Shown here in pieces: positions 20,750 through 30,322 of a DNA stretch of 64,000 nucleotides. The stretch spans positions 39,165,654 to 39,229,653 of the forward strand of contig NC_083575.1 of NCBI RefSeq assembly GCF_027579695.1, written 5' to 3'. Numbering within the stretch: the first letter of the stretch is position 1; every line of letters begins with the position of its first letter. The notes under the pieces are model-generated. The model ran no database searches, had not been told where the DNA came from, and saw nothing but the letters and a program-made list of their open reading frames with translations. A program made the translations under genes and the position numbers. Origin of the DNA: Neoarius graeffei (Eukaryota; Chordata; Actinopteri; Siluriformes; Ariidae).

Positions 20750-21715
20750 GTGGGTCCTGCCATACTTCAGCAGGGGGAGGTCCCAGTGTCTACGTCATCT
20801 CCGCGTCAGAGTGAGGAGCCACAGGCTCCTCCTCTCTCTCTCGGGGAATCCCTCGCGGATTTCCCATTAGAACAGTCGCAAGACGAGACTCTGCGGCATG
20901 CGTTTGACCAAGTGAGAGTAATCGATGGTCAAACGATTCCGCCGAACGCCACCCCGTCCTTCCCCTATTTTTCTATTATGAAGGATAGATTATACCAAGT
21001 GACGCAGGACACTCAGACGAAAGAGCAAATCACGCAGCTGTTAATTCCAAAGAGCCGCTGGGAATTGGTATTCCAGGCGGTTCACTTTAATCCCATGGCT
21101 GGACACTTAGGGCAGGATGAGACACTAGCCCGAATAATGGCCCAATTCTATTGGCCGGGGATTCGTGGCGATGTTCGTAGGTGGTGTACGGCGTGCTGCG
21201 AATGCCAGTTAGTAAATCCAGCGGCCATTCCAAAAGCACCTTTGCGCCCTCTACCATTAATCGAGACCCAGTTCGAGAGAATTGGGATGGATCTCGTCAG
21301 GCCATTAGATCGGTCAGCACGAGGGTACCGCTTTATATTAGTTCTGGTGGACTATGCAACGCGATACCCGGAAGCAGTGCCTCTTCGCAATATCTCAGCA
21401 CGCAGTATTGCGGAGGCGCTCTTCCGCGTTATCTCCCGAGTTGGAATCCCGAAAGAGATTCTGACTGATCAAGGCACCACGTTTATGTCACGGACACTGC
21501 GCGAACTGTATGGGTTATTGGGGATTAAGCCGATCCGCACCAGCATGTATCACCCACAAACGGATGGTTTAGTTGAACGGTTCAACCGTACCCTCAAGAA
21601 TATAATTAAAAAATTCGTAAGTGAGGACAGACGTAATTGGGATAAGTGGCTCGAGCCCTTGCTGTTTTCAGTGCGAGAGGTCCCCCAAGCCTCCACAGGG
21701 TTCTCCCCGTTCTAA
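20750..21715 (+). pseudogene. Integrase of Gmr1-like element, upstream of RT
   Basis: This frame holds a Ty3/gypsy integrase, which joins cDNA to the chromosome. Zinc-binding residues are H112, H119 and a Cys cluster at 146-152 (WCTACCECQ). The catalytic DDE residues are D181 (GMDLVRP), D240 (ILTDQGTTF) and E276 (GLVERFNRT), with 35 residues between the last two. A single TAA (21713-21715) separates it from the RT frame, which continues in the same phase with LLYGRKPRGILDVLLENW. The first about 45 residues are an unassigned linker. The frame opens with GTG, so initiation here is not implied; it was part of a polyprotein. Confidence 0.9.
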
Positions 21716-21751
21716 TTATTATATGGGCGTAAGCCGCGCGGCATTCTAGAT

Positions 21752-23689
21752 GTGCTGCTGGAAAATTGGGAGGAGGGACCTTCACAAAGCAAAAACGAAA
21801 TTCAATACATTATGGACCTGCACGCAAAACTCCACACCCTCACCCACCTAACCCAGGAGAATTTGCGGCAGGCCCAAGAACGGCAAACCCACCTGTACAA
21901 CAAGGGTACGCACCTTAGAGAGTTCGCACTGGGAGATAAAGTACTCGTACTGTTGCCCACATCGAGCTCCAAATTGGTCGCCAAGTGGCAAGGACCCTTT
22001 GAGGTCACACGGCGAGTCAGGGACGTTGACTACGAGGTGAGGCGAACGGACAGGGGTGGGGCGCTACAGATTTACCACCTCAATCTGCTTAAACTCTGGA
22101 ATGAGGAGGTCCCCGTGGCGTTGGTGTCTGTGGTTCCGGAGAAGGCGGAGCTGGGGCCGGAGGTTCAAAAAGGGGCATTAGCGTCACGTACCCCTCCGGT
22201 CCCCTGTGGAGACCACCTCTCCCCGACCCAACTCGCGGAGGTCGCCCAGTTGCAGACCGAGTTTTCAGATGTGTTCTCGCCCCTGCCCGGTCGCACTGAC
22301 CTCATAGAGCACCACATAGAGACGCCCCCAGGGGTGGTAGTGCGTAGCCGCCCTTACAGGCTACCCGAACACAAAAAAAAGGTTGTTCGGGAAGAACTCG
22401 AGGCCATGCTCGAAATGGGCATCGTCGAGGAGTCCCACAGTGACTGGAGCAGCCCGGTGGTCTTGGTACCCAAGGCCGACGGGTCGGTCCGGTTCTGTGT
22501 GGACTACAGAAAAGTCAACGCGGTGTCTAAATTTGACGCGTACCCAATGCCTCGTATTGATGAGTTGCTCAATCGACTAGGCACGGCTCGCTTTTATTCG
22601 ACACTGGATTTGACAAAGGGATACTGGCAGATCCCCTTGACTCCACTATCCCGAGAAAAAACGGCCTTTTCCACACCGTTCAGATTACACCAATTCGTCA
22701 CACTTCCTTTTGGGCTGTTTGGGGCGCCCGCTACGTTTCAGCGGCTAATGGACAGGGTCCTCCGCCCCCACGCCACTTATGCGGCCGCTTACCTCAATGA
22801 CATTATCGTCTATAGCAATGACTGGCTGAGGCACCTCGAACATCTGAGGGCTGTCCTTAGGTCGCTGAGGCGAGCGGGGCTCACAGCCAACCCAAAGAAG
22901 TGTGCGATTGGGCTGGTGGATATACAGTATCTGGGCTTCCACTTGGGCAACGGGCAGGTGCGTCCCCAAATTAACAAGACGGCAGCAATTGCGGCCTGCC
23001 CGAGGCCCAAGACCAAAAAGGGGGTGAGACGGTTCCTGGGGCTGACTGGCTATTATCGTAGGTTTATACCTAATTATTTGGATGTCACCAGCCCGCTGAC
23101 TGATCTGACTAAAAAGGGGGCACCAGATCCGGTCCAGTGGACGGAGCAATGCCAGCGGGCTTTCTCTGAGGTAAAGGCTGCACTGTGTGGGGGGCCACTT
23201 TTACACTCCCCTGACTTCTCTCTCCCCTTTATGTTGCAGACGGACGCGTCGGCCAGAGGGCTGGGGGCTGTTTTGTCCCAGGAGGTGGAGGGGGAGGACC
23301 GCCCAGTCTTGTACATCAGCAGGAAGCTGACAGTGCGTGAGGGGCACTACAGCACCATCGAGAAAGAGTGCTTGGCGATCAAGTGGGCGGTCCTCGCCCT
23401 CCGTTACTACCTGCTGGGATGCCCTTTCACCCTCTGTTCGGACCACGCACCCCTCCAGTGGCTCCACCGCATGAAAGATGCCAATGCGCGGATCACCCGT
23501 TGGTATCTGGCACTCCAGCCCTTTAATTTCAAGGTGGTCCACAGGCCGGGGGCGCAGATGGTCGTGGTGGACTTCCTCTCCCGTCAAGGGGGGGGGGGGG
23601 GGGGGGGGAGTCGGCTGCAGGCCGGACGGCCACCCGGCCTGAGTTGGGCGGTGGGGGTATGTGGCAGTGGGGGCGTGGTCAAGCGCTGA
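21752..23689 (+). pseudogene. Reverse transcriptase-RNase H of Gmr1-like element
   Basis: This 645-codon frame begins with the end of integrase: a GPF/Y-type module (KWQGPFEV, YHLNLLKLW) at about residues 70-125. The reverse transcriptase follows at about 200-430, with WSSPVVLVPKADGS, CVDYRKVN and LPFGLFGAPATFQ. The active site reads AAYLNDIIVYS, so the first aspartate of the usual YLDD (residue 349) is asparagine. That loss should abolish polymerase activity. RNase H follows at about 490-610 (LQTDASARGLGAV, STIEKECLAIKWAV, CSDHAPL). A poly-G tract of 20 bases close to the 3' LTR forms the polypurine-tract region. Confidence 0.9.
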
Positions 23690-23968
23690 TCTGTGACAGG
23701 AGGGCAGAGTCAGGGAAGGTAAGTGGCAGAATCACTACACCTGATGTCAATTAACCTGTGTCTGTGTGTCTTCCCAGTGACCGCACCCTACTTAAGGAGG
23801 GAGAGCGAGAGCAGAGGAGCTCTTCCCCAAACCAGACGCCGATTGTGTGTGTGTGTCTGTAAATTTCGCAGTAATTGTTCGCTGAAAAGTGAAGCAATAA
23901 AACGCTGTATCAACCTGAACTCTGTCCTGCCGTCTTCTGTGCTCCACCCTTATACAAGAACCGCTACA
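23660..23968 (+). repeat. 3' LTR of Gmr1-like element
   Basis: 309 bp, equal in length to the 5' LTR, with about ten differences seen by eye (for example AAGCGCTGATC against AAGTGCCGGTC). It is followed by the second ATTAT duplication. Confidence 0.93.
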
Positions 23969-24625
23969 ATTATATATGCTGATTTTCATGTCTGTTTCAG
24001 CTAACGATGCCCAGAAGTGAGGACATTACAATCCCATCATCGCTGTCAGGCCATTGTGCCATGCTCAGTGATAAGGACAAGGACATCCTGCCACCCCATC
24101 CCACCACTCAGCAGGAGTAGGAGCAGGACAGCAGCTCGGAGTCAAAGTGTGTTTCAGTCCTCCCCAATATATATACCCAGAGTCTTGCCCCTCGTGTCAC
24201 GTACAGGTCGCATGCGCTGCATGCACACCATACATGGGGTAGAAAGTGAGATGTACTTCTGTCTTGCAGGCCGCACAAATAGCAAGTGTGGAATACTTGT
24301 GTAGTACTTTTGAGGCACGTCACTCATACAATGACCATGTGTCACTCATGCATCTTATTGTCATTGCAGAAAGCCCCTACTAGCCGCACTGCTGACTTGG
24401 TTCAGGCGTACAAAAGGAGTGCGGGTCCCGTACATAGTTATGCGTTCTTGATTTGTCACAAGACCTGTAGAATTTGCATGTGCAGGACCAAAAGTCTCCA
24501 CAGGCAGTCTGCGACTTTCTATGGTGCTGAACACATGCAAATGTTGCGCAAGTCTCAGCACGGTTTTGCCAAATTTTTTACCGTAGACCACCCGTAATAA
24601 CACATATGGCGGGTTGTGAGTGAGG

Positions 24626-24690
24626 TTTTAGGCTGCTACCCCATGACCTGGATCTGGATAAGCGGTAGAAGATGGATGGATGGATGGAAG
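24626..24690 (+). mobile_element. 3' tail of the split RTE-like LINE
   Basis: It resumes the LINE with AGGCTGCTACCCCATGACCT and ends GGATAAGCGGTAGAAGATGG plus GGATGGATGG. These are the C-terminal codons and GATG tail that are missing at 18359. Confidence 0.8.
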
Positions 24691-25069
24691 AACTGCTCAA
24701 CGAAATAAAGAGAAACGACATCCATCATTACTTTAAGACATGAAGTGTCTTTTAATTAATAAAAATAAAGGGAAAAAAACCATTGAAATAGAAGGTGTGT
24801 CCAAACTTTTGACTGGTACTGTACATGCATTTGCAATTCAACAAATGTTAATATTCATAAATTAACCATTTACAACTTCATACATTTTCAATTCAAATCA
24901 ATTCTAATTACCTCTTGTTAGGACTAGGACTGTTTTGGCCTCTAGAGGCCGCTGTTATTTCCTTTTCATGTCGTGTTCATTTTGGCCTCTAGAGGCCGCC
25001 ACTGTTCCTGTGTTTTGAGTTTGTGTTAATTGCCTAATTATCTTCACCTGTGTCCTTAATTAGTTTGTC

Positions 25070-25078
25070 TATTTATAC
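25070..25078 (+). promoter_or_regulatory. LTR TATA box
   Basis: TATTTATAC lies about 28 bases before the ACGGAGTCTTT block at 25101. That places the expected RNA start at or just before this block, which is where self-priming needs it. Confidence 0.65.
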
Positions 25079-25100
25079 CCCTGAGTTCAGTCCTCTTGTC

Positions 25101-25111
25101 ACGGAGTCTTT
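25101..25111 (+). promoter_or_regulatory. Predicted self-primer at RNA 5' end
   Basis: ACGGAGTCTTT is the exact reverse complement of AAAGACTCCGT at 25395-25405, right after the LTR. Tf1/sushi retrotransposons are known to fold the first 11 or so bases of their RNA onto the primer binding site and use the cleaved end as primer. The match length, the position after a TATA box and the element type all agree. Confidence 0.8.
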
Positions 25112-25324
25112 GTGCTGTTATGTTTATCTCCAGTTTCCTTTGTACTGTGTTTTTTGATCTTCTTAGCTTTTGTATTTTTGCACTTTGCTTTTCTTTTGGA
25201 TTATACTCTTTGGGTTTTTTTTGTCTTTTGTTTTGCCTTGTATATAGTGTATATAGTTTAAATAAACCTTTTGATTCTTTTTCTACTTCCGCCTCACGCC
25301 TCTGCATTTGAGTCATCCCCCTGG

Positions 25325-25377
25325 TGGCCTAGTGGGGGTTTGCTGGATTATCACACCAACGAACCAGGTTCGAATCC
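25325..25377 (+). other. tRNA-like pol III box A/box B module in LTR
   Basis: TGGCCTAGTGG (25325-25335) fits the box A consensus and GGTTCGAATCC (25367-25377) fits box B, 31 bases apart. The whole stretch GTGGCCTAGTGG...CCAGGTTCGAATCCCAGC resembles tRNA-Ser or Leu. It is also present in the 3' LTR. The flanks GGGTTTGCTGG and CCAGCAAAACCC can pair as a hairpin. No intact cloverleaf is evident. Confidence 0.55.
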
Positions 25378-25394
25378 CAGCAAAACCCTAACAG

Positions 25395-25405
25395 AAAGAC
25401 TCCGT
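25395..25405 (+). promoter_or_regulatory. Primer binding site for self-priming
   Basis: AAAGACTCCGT, one base after the 5' LTR and two bases before the gag ATG. It does not start with TGG, so it does not fit a standard tRNA primer. It is complementary to the predicted RNA 5' end. Confidence 0.8.
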
Positions 25406-25406
25406 C

Positions 25407-26426
25407 ATGACCGACTCAGCAGAGGCTGCTTCAACTGTCTACCCGGCCAACCTTCAGGGAATTATGGCAGCTTTGACACGCTTCGGAGCGACCATGGACG
25501 CTCATGGACGTACGCTCACCAGCCAACGTGAGGCCCTCGCTCGCCACGAGGAACTGCTTCAGCAAATTGGGAAAACCCTGGCACAGCTGACATCTCTGCC
25601 TGCATCTCCTGCTCCTGATCCAGTTCCTGCTCCTGATCCAGCTCCCACTCCTGCTCCAGTGCCTCCTGCAATGCTGCCTTCTTCACCTCGCGAACCCAGC
25701 CTTCCTGCACCACAGAGGTATGACGGCAAGCACAGTGAGTGCCGAGAGTTCCTTACCCAGTGTCAACTCACCTTTGAGCTTCAGCCTACCACCTACACTA
25801 CGGATCGCCGCAAGATTGCCTTTGTGATCACCTTATTAGCTGGTAAGGCGCGAGCCTGGGCTACTGCTATCTGGCAAAGACAGGGACCTGAGTGCTTTGA
25901 TTTCCAGCTGTTTTCTGAAGAGATGCTTCGGGTCTTCGATCAGGCAGACATCAGTACCGACGCAGCCCGAAAGCTCATGTCCATCCGGCAAGGAGGAAGC
26001 GTCGCAGATTACGCCATCTCGTTCCGAACACTCGCAGCAGTAAGTGGATGGAACGAGACTGCCCTGGTGTCAGCCTTCCACCATGGTCTGTCTGACCCCA
26101 TCAAGGACGGTCTGGCCTCTATTGGATGCCCAAGTGACCTCGAAACCCTCATCTCACATGCTATTCGTCTGGACAACAGGATGAGAGAACGCCACCAAGC
26201 CTTGAGCCCCCCCAGCCTCCCTACCTCTACCTGGAGACCATCTACCTCCTTCAGTGACTGTCCAGAACCCATGCAAGTGGGTCGTACTCGCCTCTCCGCA
26301 TCTGAGAGGGAGCGCAGAAGGAGGGACAAGTGCTGCATCTACTGTGGCAAGCCTGGTCACTTCCGAGCATCATGTCCCGAACTCTTGGGAAAAGGACCGC
26401 CCCGTCCAGCCGAGGGAGGGTTGTGA
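25407..26426 (+). CDS. Gag of Sushi-like element
   Basis: This 339-codon frame starts at the ATG 13 bases after the LTR. Gag assembles the particle that packages the element's RNA. The N-terminus (about 1-60) is likely coiled-coil ([20 protein letters not shown]). A proline- and alanine-rich linker with [13 protein letters not shown] repeats lies at about 65-100. The capsid domain at about 105-260 includes [20 protein letters not shown] and a [11 protein letters not shown] block. A CCHC zinc knuckle ([14 protein letters not shown]) lies at 310-323. Family likeness is to fish Sushi and to PEG10/RTL gag genes. It ends 34 bases after the GGGAAAA slippery site and overlaps pol. Confidence 0.93.
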   Translation: MTDSAEAASTVYPANLQGIMAALTRFGATMDAHGRTLTSQREALARHEELLQQIGKTLAQLTSLPASPAPDPVPAPDPAPTPAPVPPAMLPSSPREPSLPAPQRYDGKHSECREFLTQCQLTFELQPTTYTTDRRKIAFVITLLAGKARAWATAIWQRQGPECFDFQLFSEEMLRVFDQADISTDAARKLMSIRQGGSVADYAISFRTLAAVSGWNETALVSAFHHGLSDPIKDGLASIGCPSDLETLISHAIRLDNRMRERHQALSPPSLPTSTWRPSTSFSDCPEPMQVGRTRLSASERERRRRDKCCIYCGKPGHFRASCPELLGKGPPRPAEGGL

Positions 26427-29400
26427 CGGGGCCTACCCTCTCTCCCGGACTCCCTGGCCAAGGAATCTACATCCCGGTCTCCATCTCCTGGGGTGAGTCT
26501 GTCCACTCTTGTCAAGCTTTGATAGACTCAGGGGCGGCTGGGAACTTTATGGATATTCACTTCGCCCAAAGCATCAATATACCTACTGCACCTCTTGAAG
26601 TCCCACTGTCTGTGTCTGCCCTCGATGGCCAAGCGTTAGGTGATGGAAGAGTCACCCAAGTTACTTCTCCAGTCTTCCTTCAGTCTCAAGGTCACAAGGA
26701 AGAAATATCCCTGCACCTGATTCCTTCACCTGAGTTCCCAGTTATTCTAGGCCTTCCTTGGCTTATTCGCCACAACCCTCGCATAGACTGGGTAACAAGC
26801 CAGGTTGTGGAATGGGGCCCTGCATGCCATGCCTCTTGTCTGCTCTCTAGCTCTCCTGTGTCTCCTGCCGAGCCCCCTGATCTCACCGAGTTATCTCAAG
26901 TTCCCACAGAGTACTGGGATCTCAAGGAGGTATTCAGCAAGAGCAGGGCCGCCGTTCTTCCTCCGCACCGGGCCTACGACTGTGCCATCGACTTGCTCCC
27001 TGGGACTACCCCTCCTCGTGGCAGACTGTTTTCACTCTCTCAGCCAGAACGCAAGGCCATGGAGGAATACCTCAAAGATGCCCTGGTCTCTGGGTTTATT
27101 CGACCCTCCACTTCACCTGCTGGAGCCGGCTTCTTCTTTGTCGGCAAGAAGGATGGGGGGCTCCGACCATGTATTGATTACAGGGGCCTGAATAAGATCA
27201 CTGTGCGCAACCGATATCCCCTTCCGCTGATGTCCACAGCTTTCGACCTGCTCCAAGGCGCCACCGTCTTCACCAAGTTGGACCTACGGAACGCATACCA
27301 CCTCATCCGTATCCGACAGGGAGACGAGTGGAAGACTGCCTTTAACACCCCGTCTGGGCACTACGAATACCAGGTGATGCCCTTCGGACTCACCAACGCA
27401 CCAGCTGTTTTTCAGGCCCTAATCAACGACGTCTTAAGGGACATGATTAACCTATACGTTTTTGTCTACCTCGACGACATCCTTATCTTTTCCAAGACCG
27501 TGCAGGAGCACCGCCACCATGTCCGCCAGGTTCTCCAGAGGCTGCTACAGAACAATCTGTTCGCCAAGGCCCAGAAATGCGAATTTCATGTTCCCGAGGT
27601 CTCCTTTCTGGGATTTATTGTACGGACAGGCCAACTCCAAATGGACCCTGCCAAGACCCTGGCCGTCCGGGATTGGCCTACTCCCAAGTCCGTTAAGGAG
27701 GTTCAGCGGTTCTTAGGATTCGCTAACTTCTACCGCAAGTTCATCAGGAACTTCAGTTCTGTGGCAGCACCCATGTCAGACCTCACCAAAGGGACAGGTG
27801 GATCTTATGGCTGGTCTCCTCAGGCAGAAAAGGCGTTCAAAGACCTCAAGGACCGCTTCTGCACGGCACCCATTCTGGTTCTCCCGGACACCTCCCAACC
27901 ATTCATCGTGGAGGTGGACGCCTCGGACAGTGGTGTCGGCGCGGTGCTCTCTCAACGTTCGGAAGGAAAGCTGCACCCCTGCGCTTACTTCTCCCACCGT
28001 CTGAGTCCTGCTGAGTCCCGGTACGATGTGGGGGATCGAGAACTGCTAGCGGTCAAACTGGCCCTTGAGGAGTGGAGGCACTGGCTGGAGGGAGCACAAC
28101 ATCCATTCCTGGTTTGGACTGACCACAAGAACCTGGAGTACCTCCAGCAAGCCAAGAGACTGAACCCTCGACAGGCTAGGTGGGCCCTGTTTTTCAGTCG
28201 GTTTGACTTCACCCTCTCATACCGCCCCGGCTCCAAGAACACCAAACCTGACGCACTGTCCAGACTGTTCTCTGCCACTAACAGGGAGAATGAAGTCGGG
28301 CCTATTATCCCTGTGTCCCGGATTGTGGCCCCTGTCCGCTGGGGTATTGAGGAGGCTGTCCGACGAGCCCAACGCCAGGACCCCGGTCCTGGGACGGGGC
28401 CACCAGGCCTCTTGTACGTCCCACATCAAGCCCGGGCCAAGGTTCTCCAGTGGGGTCACTCTTCCCCTCTCACCGCCCACCCGGGAGCTCGGAGGACCCT
28501 GGACTTCCTGAAAAGACGCTTCTGGTGGCCTAACATGGAGAAGGAAGTAAGGTCATTTGTCCTGTCCTGTGAGGTTTGCACCAGAACCAAGAACCCACGA
28601 CAGCGTCCCCAGGGTCTCCTGCATCCTCTGACCATTCCCCGGCGTCCCTGGTCCCACGTGGCAGTCGACTTTATCACGGGTCTCCCTGAGTCACAAGGTA
28701 ACACGGTCATTTTGGTCTTAGTTGACAGATTCTCCAAGGCCTGCCGCTTCATACCACTGTGCAAACTCCCCTCTGCTCTTGAAACTGCGAAACTTTTGTT
28801 TAATCATGTCTTCCGAGTCTTTGGTCTTCCACAGGACATCGTCTCAGACCGAGGGCCCCAGTTCTCCTCCCGAGTGTGGCACGGGTTCTGCAAGGTCATC
28901 GGAGCCACTGCCAGCCTCTCCTCTGGGTTTCACCCACAGTCCAATGGTCAGACGGAGAGGCTCAACCAGGACCTGGAAACCACCCTGCGAGGCCTGGCTA
29001 TGGATAACCCGACATCGTGGAGCACCTGGCTGCCATGGGCGGAGTACGCCCACAACACCCTGCAGTCATCGGCCACCAAGCTGTCGCCATTCCAGTGCCA
29101 ATTCGGGTTCCAGCCACCTCTGTTCCCGGACCAGGAGGAGGACGCGGGGGTGCCCTCGGTCAACCAATATGTGAGACGGTGTCGCAAGACCTGGAGCAAG
29201 GTCAGGAAGACCCTCATACAGACCTCCAGAACCAACCAGACTCAGGCCAACCGCCATAGAAGACCTGCACACGCTTTCCGCCCTGGGCAGCGTGTTTGGC
29301 TGTCCACTAAGGACCTTCCACTGCGGGTGGAGAACCGCAAGCTTGCTCCTCGCTACATTGGCCCCTTCAAGGTGGTGCGCAGGGTGAACCCTGTCTCCTA

Positions 29401-29725
29401 CCGGCTCCAGTTGCCCCGGACTCTGAGGATCAACCCCACTTTCCATGTTTCCCTGTTACGGCCCGTACTGACGTCTACGTATGCCCCTGCCCCTAGGAAC
29501 CCCCCACCCCCCCGCATCTTCCAGGGGCAGACTGTGTTCACTGTGAATCGCCTGCTTGACTCCCGCCGGGTCCGCGGCGGGTTGCAATATCTGGTGGACT
29601 GGGAGGGCTATGGTCCTGAGGAGCGCTGCTGGGTTCCTGCTCGGGATGTCCTTGATAAAGAACTATGTCGGGACTTCCATTCGGCCCATCCGGATCGCCC
29701 TGGGAACGTCAGGAGACGCTCCTAG
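26330..29725 (+). CDS. Pol of Sushi-like element (PR-RT-RH-IN-chromodomain)
   Basis: This 1131-codon open frame lies in the -1 frame relative to gag and is probably entered by frameshifting at 26387-26393, so the first about 20 codons are not translated as pol. The protease has [11 protein letters not shown] (D66). Reverse transcriptase lies at about 210-460, with an intact YLDD at 380-383. RNase H lies at about 530-640 ([14 protein letters not shown]). Integrase has an HHCC region (TAHPGAR to CEVC) and catalytic residues in [18 protein letters not shown] and NGQTERLNQ (E about 875). A GPF module (YIGPFKVV) follows, and a chromodomain lies at about 1068-1118 ([20 protein letters not shown]). 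The chromodomain probably steers insertion toward marked chromatin. A polypurine tract (AGAGGGGGGGG) follows the stop directly. Confidence 0.94.
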   Translation: MLHLLWQAWSLPSIMSRTLGKRTAPSSRGRVVTGPTLSPGLPGQGIYIPVSISWGESVHSCQALIDSGAAGNFMDIHFAQSINIPTAPLEVPLSVSALDGQALGDGRVTQVTSPVFLQSQGHKEEISLHLIPSPEFPVILGLPWLIRHNPRIDWVTSQVVEWGPACHASCLLSSSPVSPAEPPDLTELSQVPTEYWDLKEVFSKSRAAVLPPHRAYDCAIDLLPGTTPPRGRLFSLSQPERKAMEEYLKDALVSGFIRPSTSPAGAGFFFVGKKDGGLRPCIDYRGLNKITVRNRYPLPLMSTAFDLLQGATVFTKLDLRNAYHLIRIRQGDEWKTAFNTPSGHYEYQVMPFGLTNAPAVFQALINDVLRDMINLYVFVYLDDILIFSKTVQEHRHHVRQVLQRLLQNNLFAKAQKCEFHVPEVSFLGFIVRTGQLQMDPAKTLAVRDWPTPKSVKEVQRFLGFANFYRKFIRNFSSVAAPMSDLTKGTGGSYGWSPQAEKAFKDLKDRFCTAPILVLPDTSQPFIVEVDASDSGVGAVLSQRSEGKLHPCAYFSHRLSPAESRYDVGDRELLAVKLALEEWRHWLEGAQHPFLVWTDHKNLEYLQQAKRLNPRQARWALFFSRFDFTLSYRPGSKNTKPDALSRLFSATNRENEVGPIIPVSRIVAPVRWGIEEAVRRAQRQDPGPGTGPPGLLYVPHQARAKVLQWGHSSPLTAHPGARRTLDFLKRRFWWPNMEKEVRSFVLSCEVCTRTKNPRQRPQGLLHPLTIPRRPWSHVAVDFITGLPESQGNTVILVLVDRFSKACRFIPLCKLPSALETAKLLFNHVFRVFGLPQDIVSDRGPQFSSRVWHGFCKVIGATASLSSGFHPQSNGQTERLNQDLETTLRGLAMDNPTSWSTWLPWAEYAHNTLQSSATKLSPFQCQFGFQPPLFPDQEEDAGVPSVNQYVRRCRKTWSKVRKTLIQTSRTNQTQANRHRRPAHAFRPGQRVWLSTKDLPLRVENRKLAPRYIGPFKVVRRVNPVSYRLQLPRTLRINPTFHVSLLRPVLTSTYAPAPRNPPPPRIFQGQTVFTVNRLLDSRRVRGGLQYLVDWEGYGPEERCWVPARDVLDKELCRDFHSAHPDRPGNVRRRS
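26387..26393 (+). promoter_or_regulatory. -1 ribosomal frameshift site GGGAAAA
   Basis: The heptamer sits exactly in X XXY YYZ phase in the gag frame (TTG GGA AAA GGA) inside the gag-pol overlap, 34 bases before the gag stop. PEG10, a Sushi-derived mammalian gene, uses GGGAAAC for the same purpose. A downstream GC-rich stretch (GACCGCCCCGTCCAGCCGAG) could provide the stimulatory structure. Confidence 0.8.
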
Positions 29726-29737
29726 AGGGGGGGGTCC

Positions 29738-30215
29738 TGTTAGGACTAGGACTGTTTTGGCCTCTAGAGGCCGCTGTTATTTCCTTTTCATGTCGTGTTC
29801 ATTTTGGCCTCTAGAGGCCGCCACTGTTCCTGTGTTTTGAGTTTGTGTTAATTGCCTAATTATCTTCACCTGTGTCCTTAATTAGTTTGTCTATTTATAC
29901 CCCTGAGTTCAGTCCTCTTGTCACGGAGTCTTTGTGCTGTTATGTTTATCTCCAGTTTCCTTTGTACTGTGTTTTTTGATCTTCTTAGCTTTTGTATTTT
30001 TGCACTTTGCTTTTCTTTTGGATTATACTCTTTGGGTTTTTTTTGTCTTTTGTTTTGCCTTGTATATAGTGTATATAGTTTAAATAAACCTTTTGATTCT
30101 TTTTCTACTTCCGCCTCACGCCTCTGCATTTGAGTCATCCCCCTGGTGGCCTAGTGGGGGTTTGCTGGATTATCACACCAACGAACCAGGTTCGAATCCC
30201 AGCAAAACCCTAACA
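29738..30215 (+). repeat. 3' LTR of Sushi-like element
   Basis: 478 bp. I saw no difference from the 5' LTR in a block-by-block reading, and the long antisense frame is the same in both copies. Confidence 0.95.
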
Positions 30216-30322
30216 CCTCTTTTATGTGACCAACATTTAAAAAAATAGTTATTTGATAAATATTGGCTGATGTTCCATTGATTTCTTTGCCTTTCTAGAT
30301 TTTGTAGAATGATGAAGCAGCA

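Larger units (their letters stand above)
19077..23968 (+). mobile_element. Gmr1-like Ty3/gypsy LTR retrotransposon (degraded)
   Basis: Two 309-bp LTRs (TGTGGCAG...CCGCTACA) are flanked by a 5-bp target duplication ATTAT (19072-19076 and 23969-23973). The internal order is gag, nucleocapsid-protease, integrase, then reverse transcriptase-RNase H. Integrase before reverse transcriptase is unusual for Ty3/gypsy and is the hallmark of Gmr1-like elements known from fish. Gag contains a SCAN-like capsid domain, also a Gmr1 trait. Stops and frame changes make the copy non-functional. Confidence 0.92.
18360..24625. mobile_element. Unclassified TIR DNA element hosting an LTR retrotransposon
   Basis: The inverted ends share CCTCACTCACAACC, then Y, then GCCATA, then W, then GTGTT (27 bp with two mismatches). 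It splits a LINE cleanly at CTGCTTAAG against TTTTAGGCTGCT, so the target duplication is short and includes TTA or TTAG, possibly with mismatch. Own sequence is about 1.4 kb: 18360-19076 and 23974-24625. The left part has a TATAAAA box (18734-18740) followed by an ATG (18838) and an acidic coding-like stretch. The right part has several CAG splice-acceptor-like sites. I do not recognise the superfamily. Confidence 0.68.
17245..24821. mobile_element. Tc1-like non-autonomous shell of a four-level nest
   Basis: The ends are CAGTACCAGTCAAAAGTTTG and its complement (ending ACTGGTACTG), each next to TA. Shell sequence runs at 17245-17690 and 24691-24821, and it matches the copy at 47925-49347. The intervening 7 kb consists of later insertions. 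No transposase frame is visible in the shell. Confidence 0.85.
24916..25393 (+). repeat. 5' LTR of Sushi-like element
   Basis: 478 bp, TGTTAGGA...CCCTAACA. Two copies of the palindrome GGCCTCTAGAGGCC lie at 24937-24950 and 24984-24997. A TATTTATAC box lies at about 25070-25078, and AATAAA at about 25260-25266. A tRNA-like box A and box B lie in the last 70 bases. Confidence 0.95.
24916..30215 (+). mobile_element. Sushi-like chromovirus (Ty3/gypsy), apparently intact
   Basis: Two 478-bp LTRs that I find identical by eye flank intact gag and pol frames. The 5-bp target duplication CCTCT is at 24911-24915 and 30216-30220. Domain order is gag, then protease, RT, RNase H, integrase and a chromodomain, as in chromoviruses. 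Gag ends with a zinc knuckle and resembles fish Sushi elements and their mammalian descendants such as PEG10. No stop, frameshift or lost catalytic residue was seen. The element is probably a recent insertion and may be mobile. Confidence 0.94.

Noticed and set aside
25325..25377. A real tRNA gene in the LTR
   Set aside because: Box A and box B fit, but the acceptor and anticodon stems do not pair convincingly. Treated as a tRNA-like module.
28456..29446. Antisense frames within the Sushi-like pol
   Set aside because: Shadows of an intact pol frame, with biased composition only.
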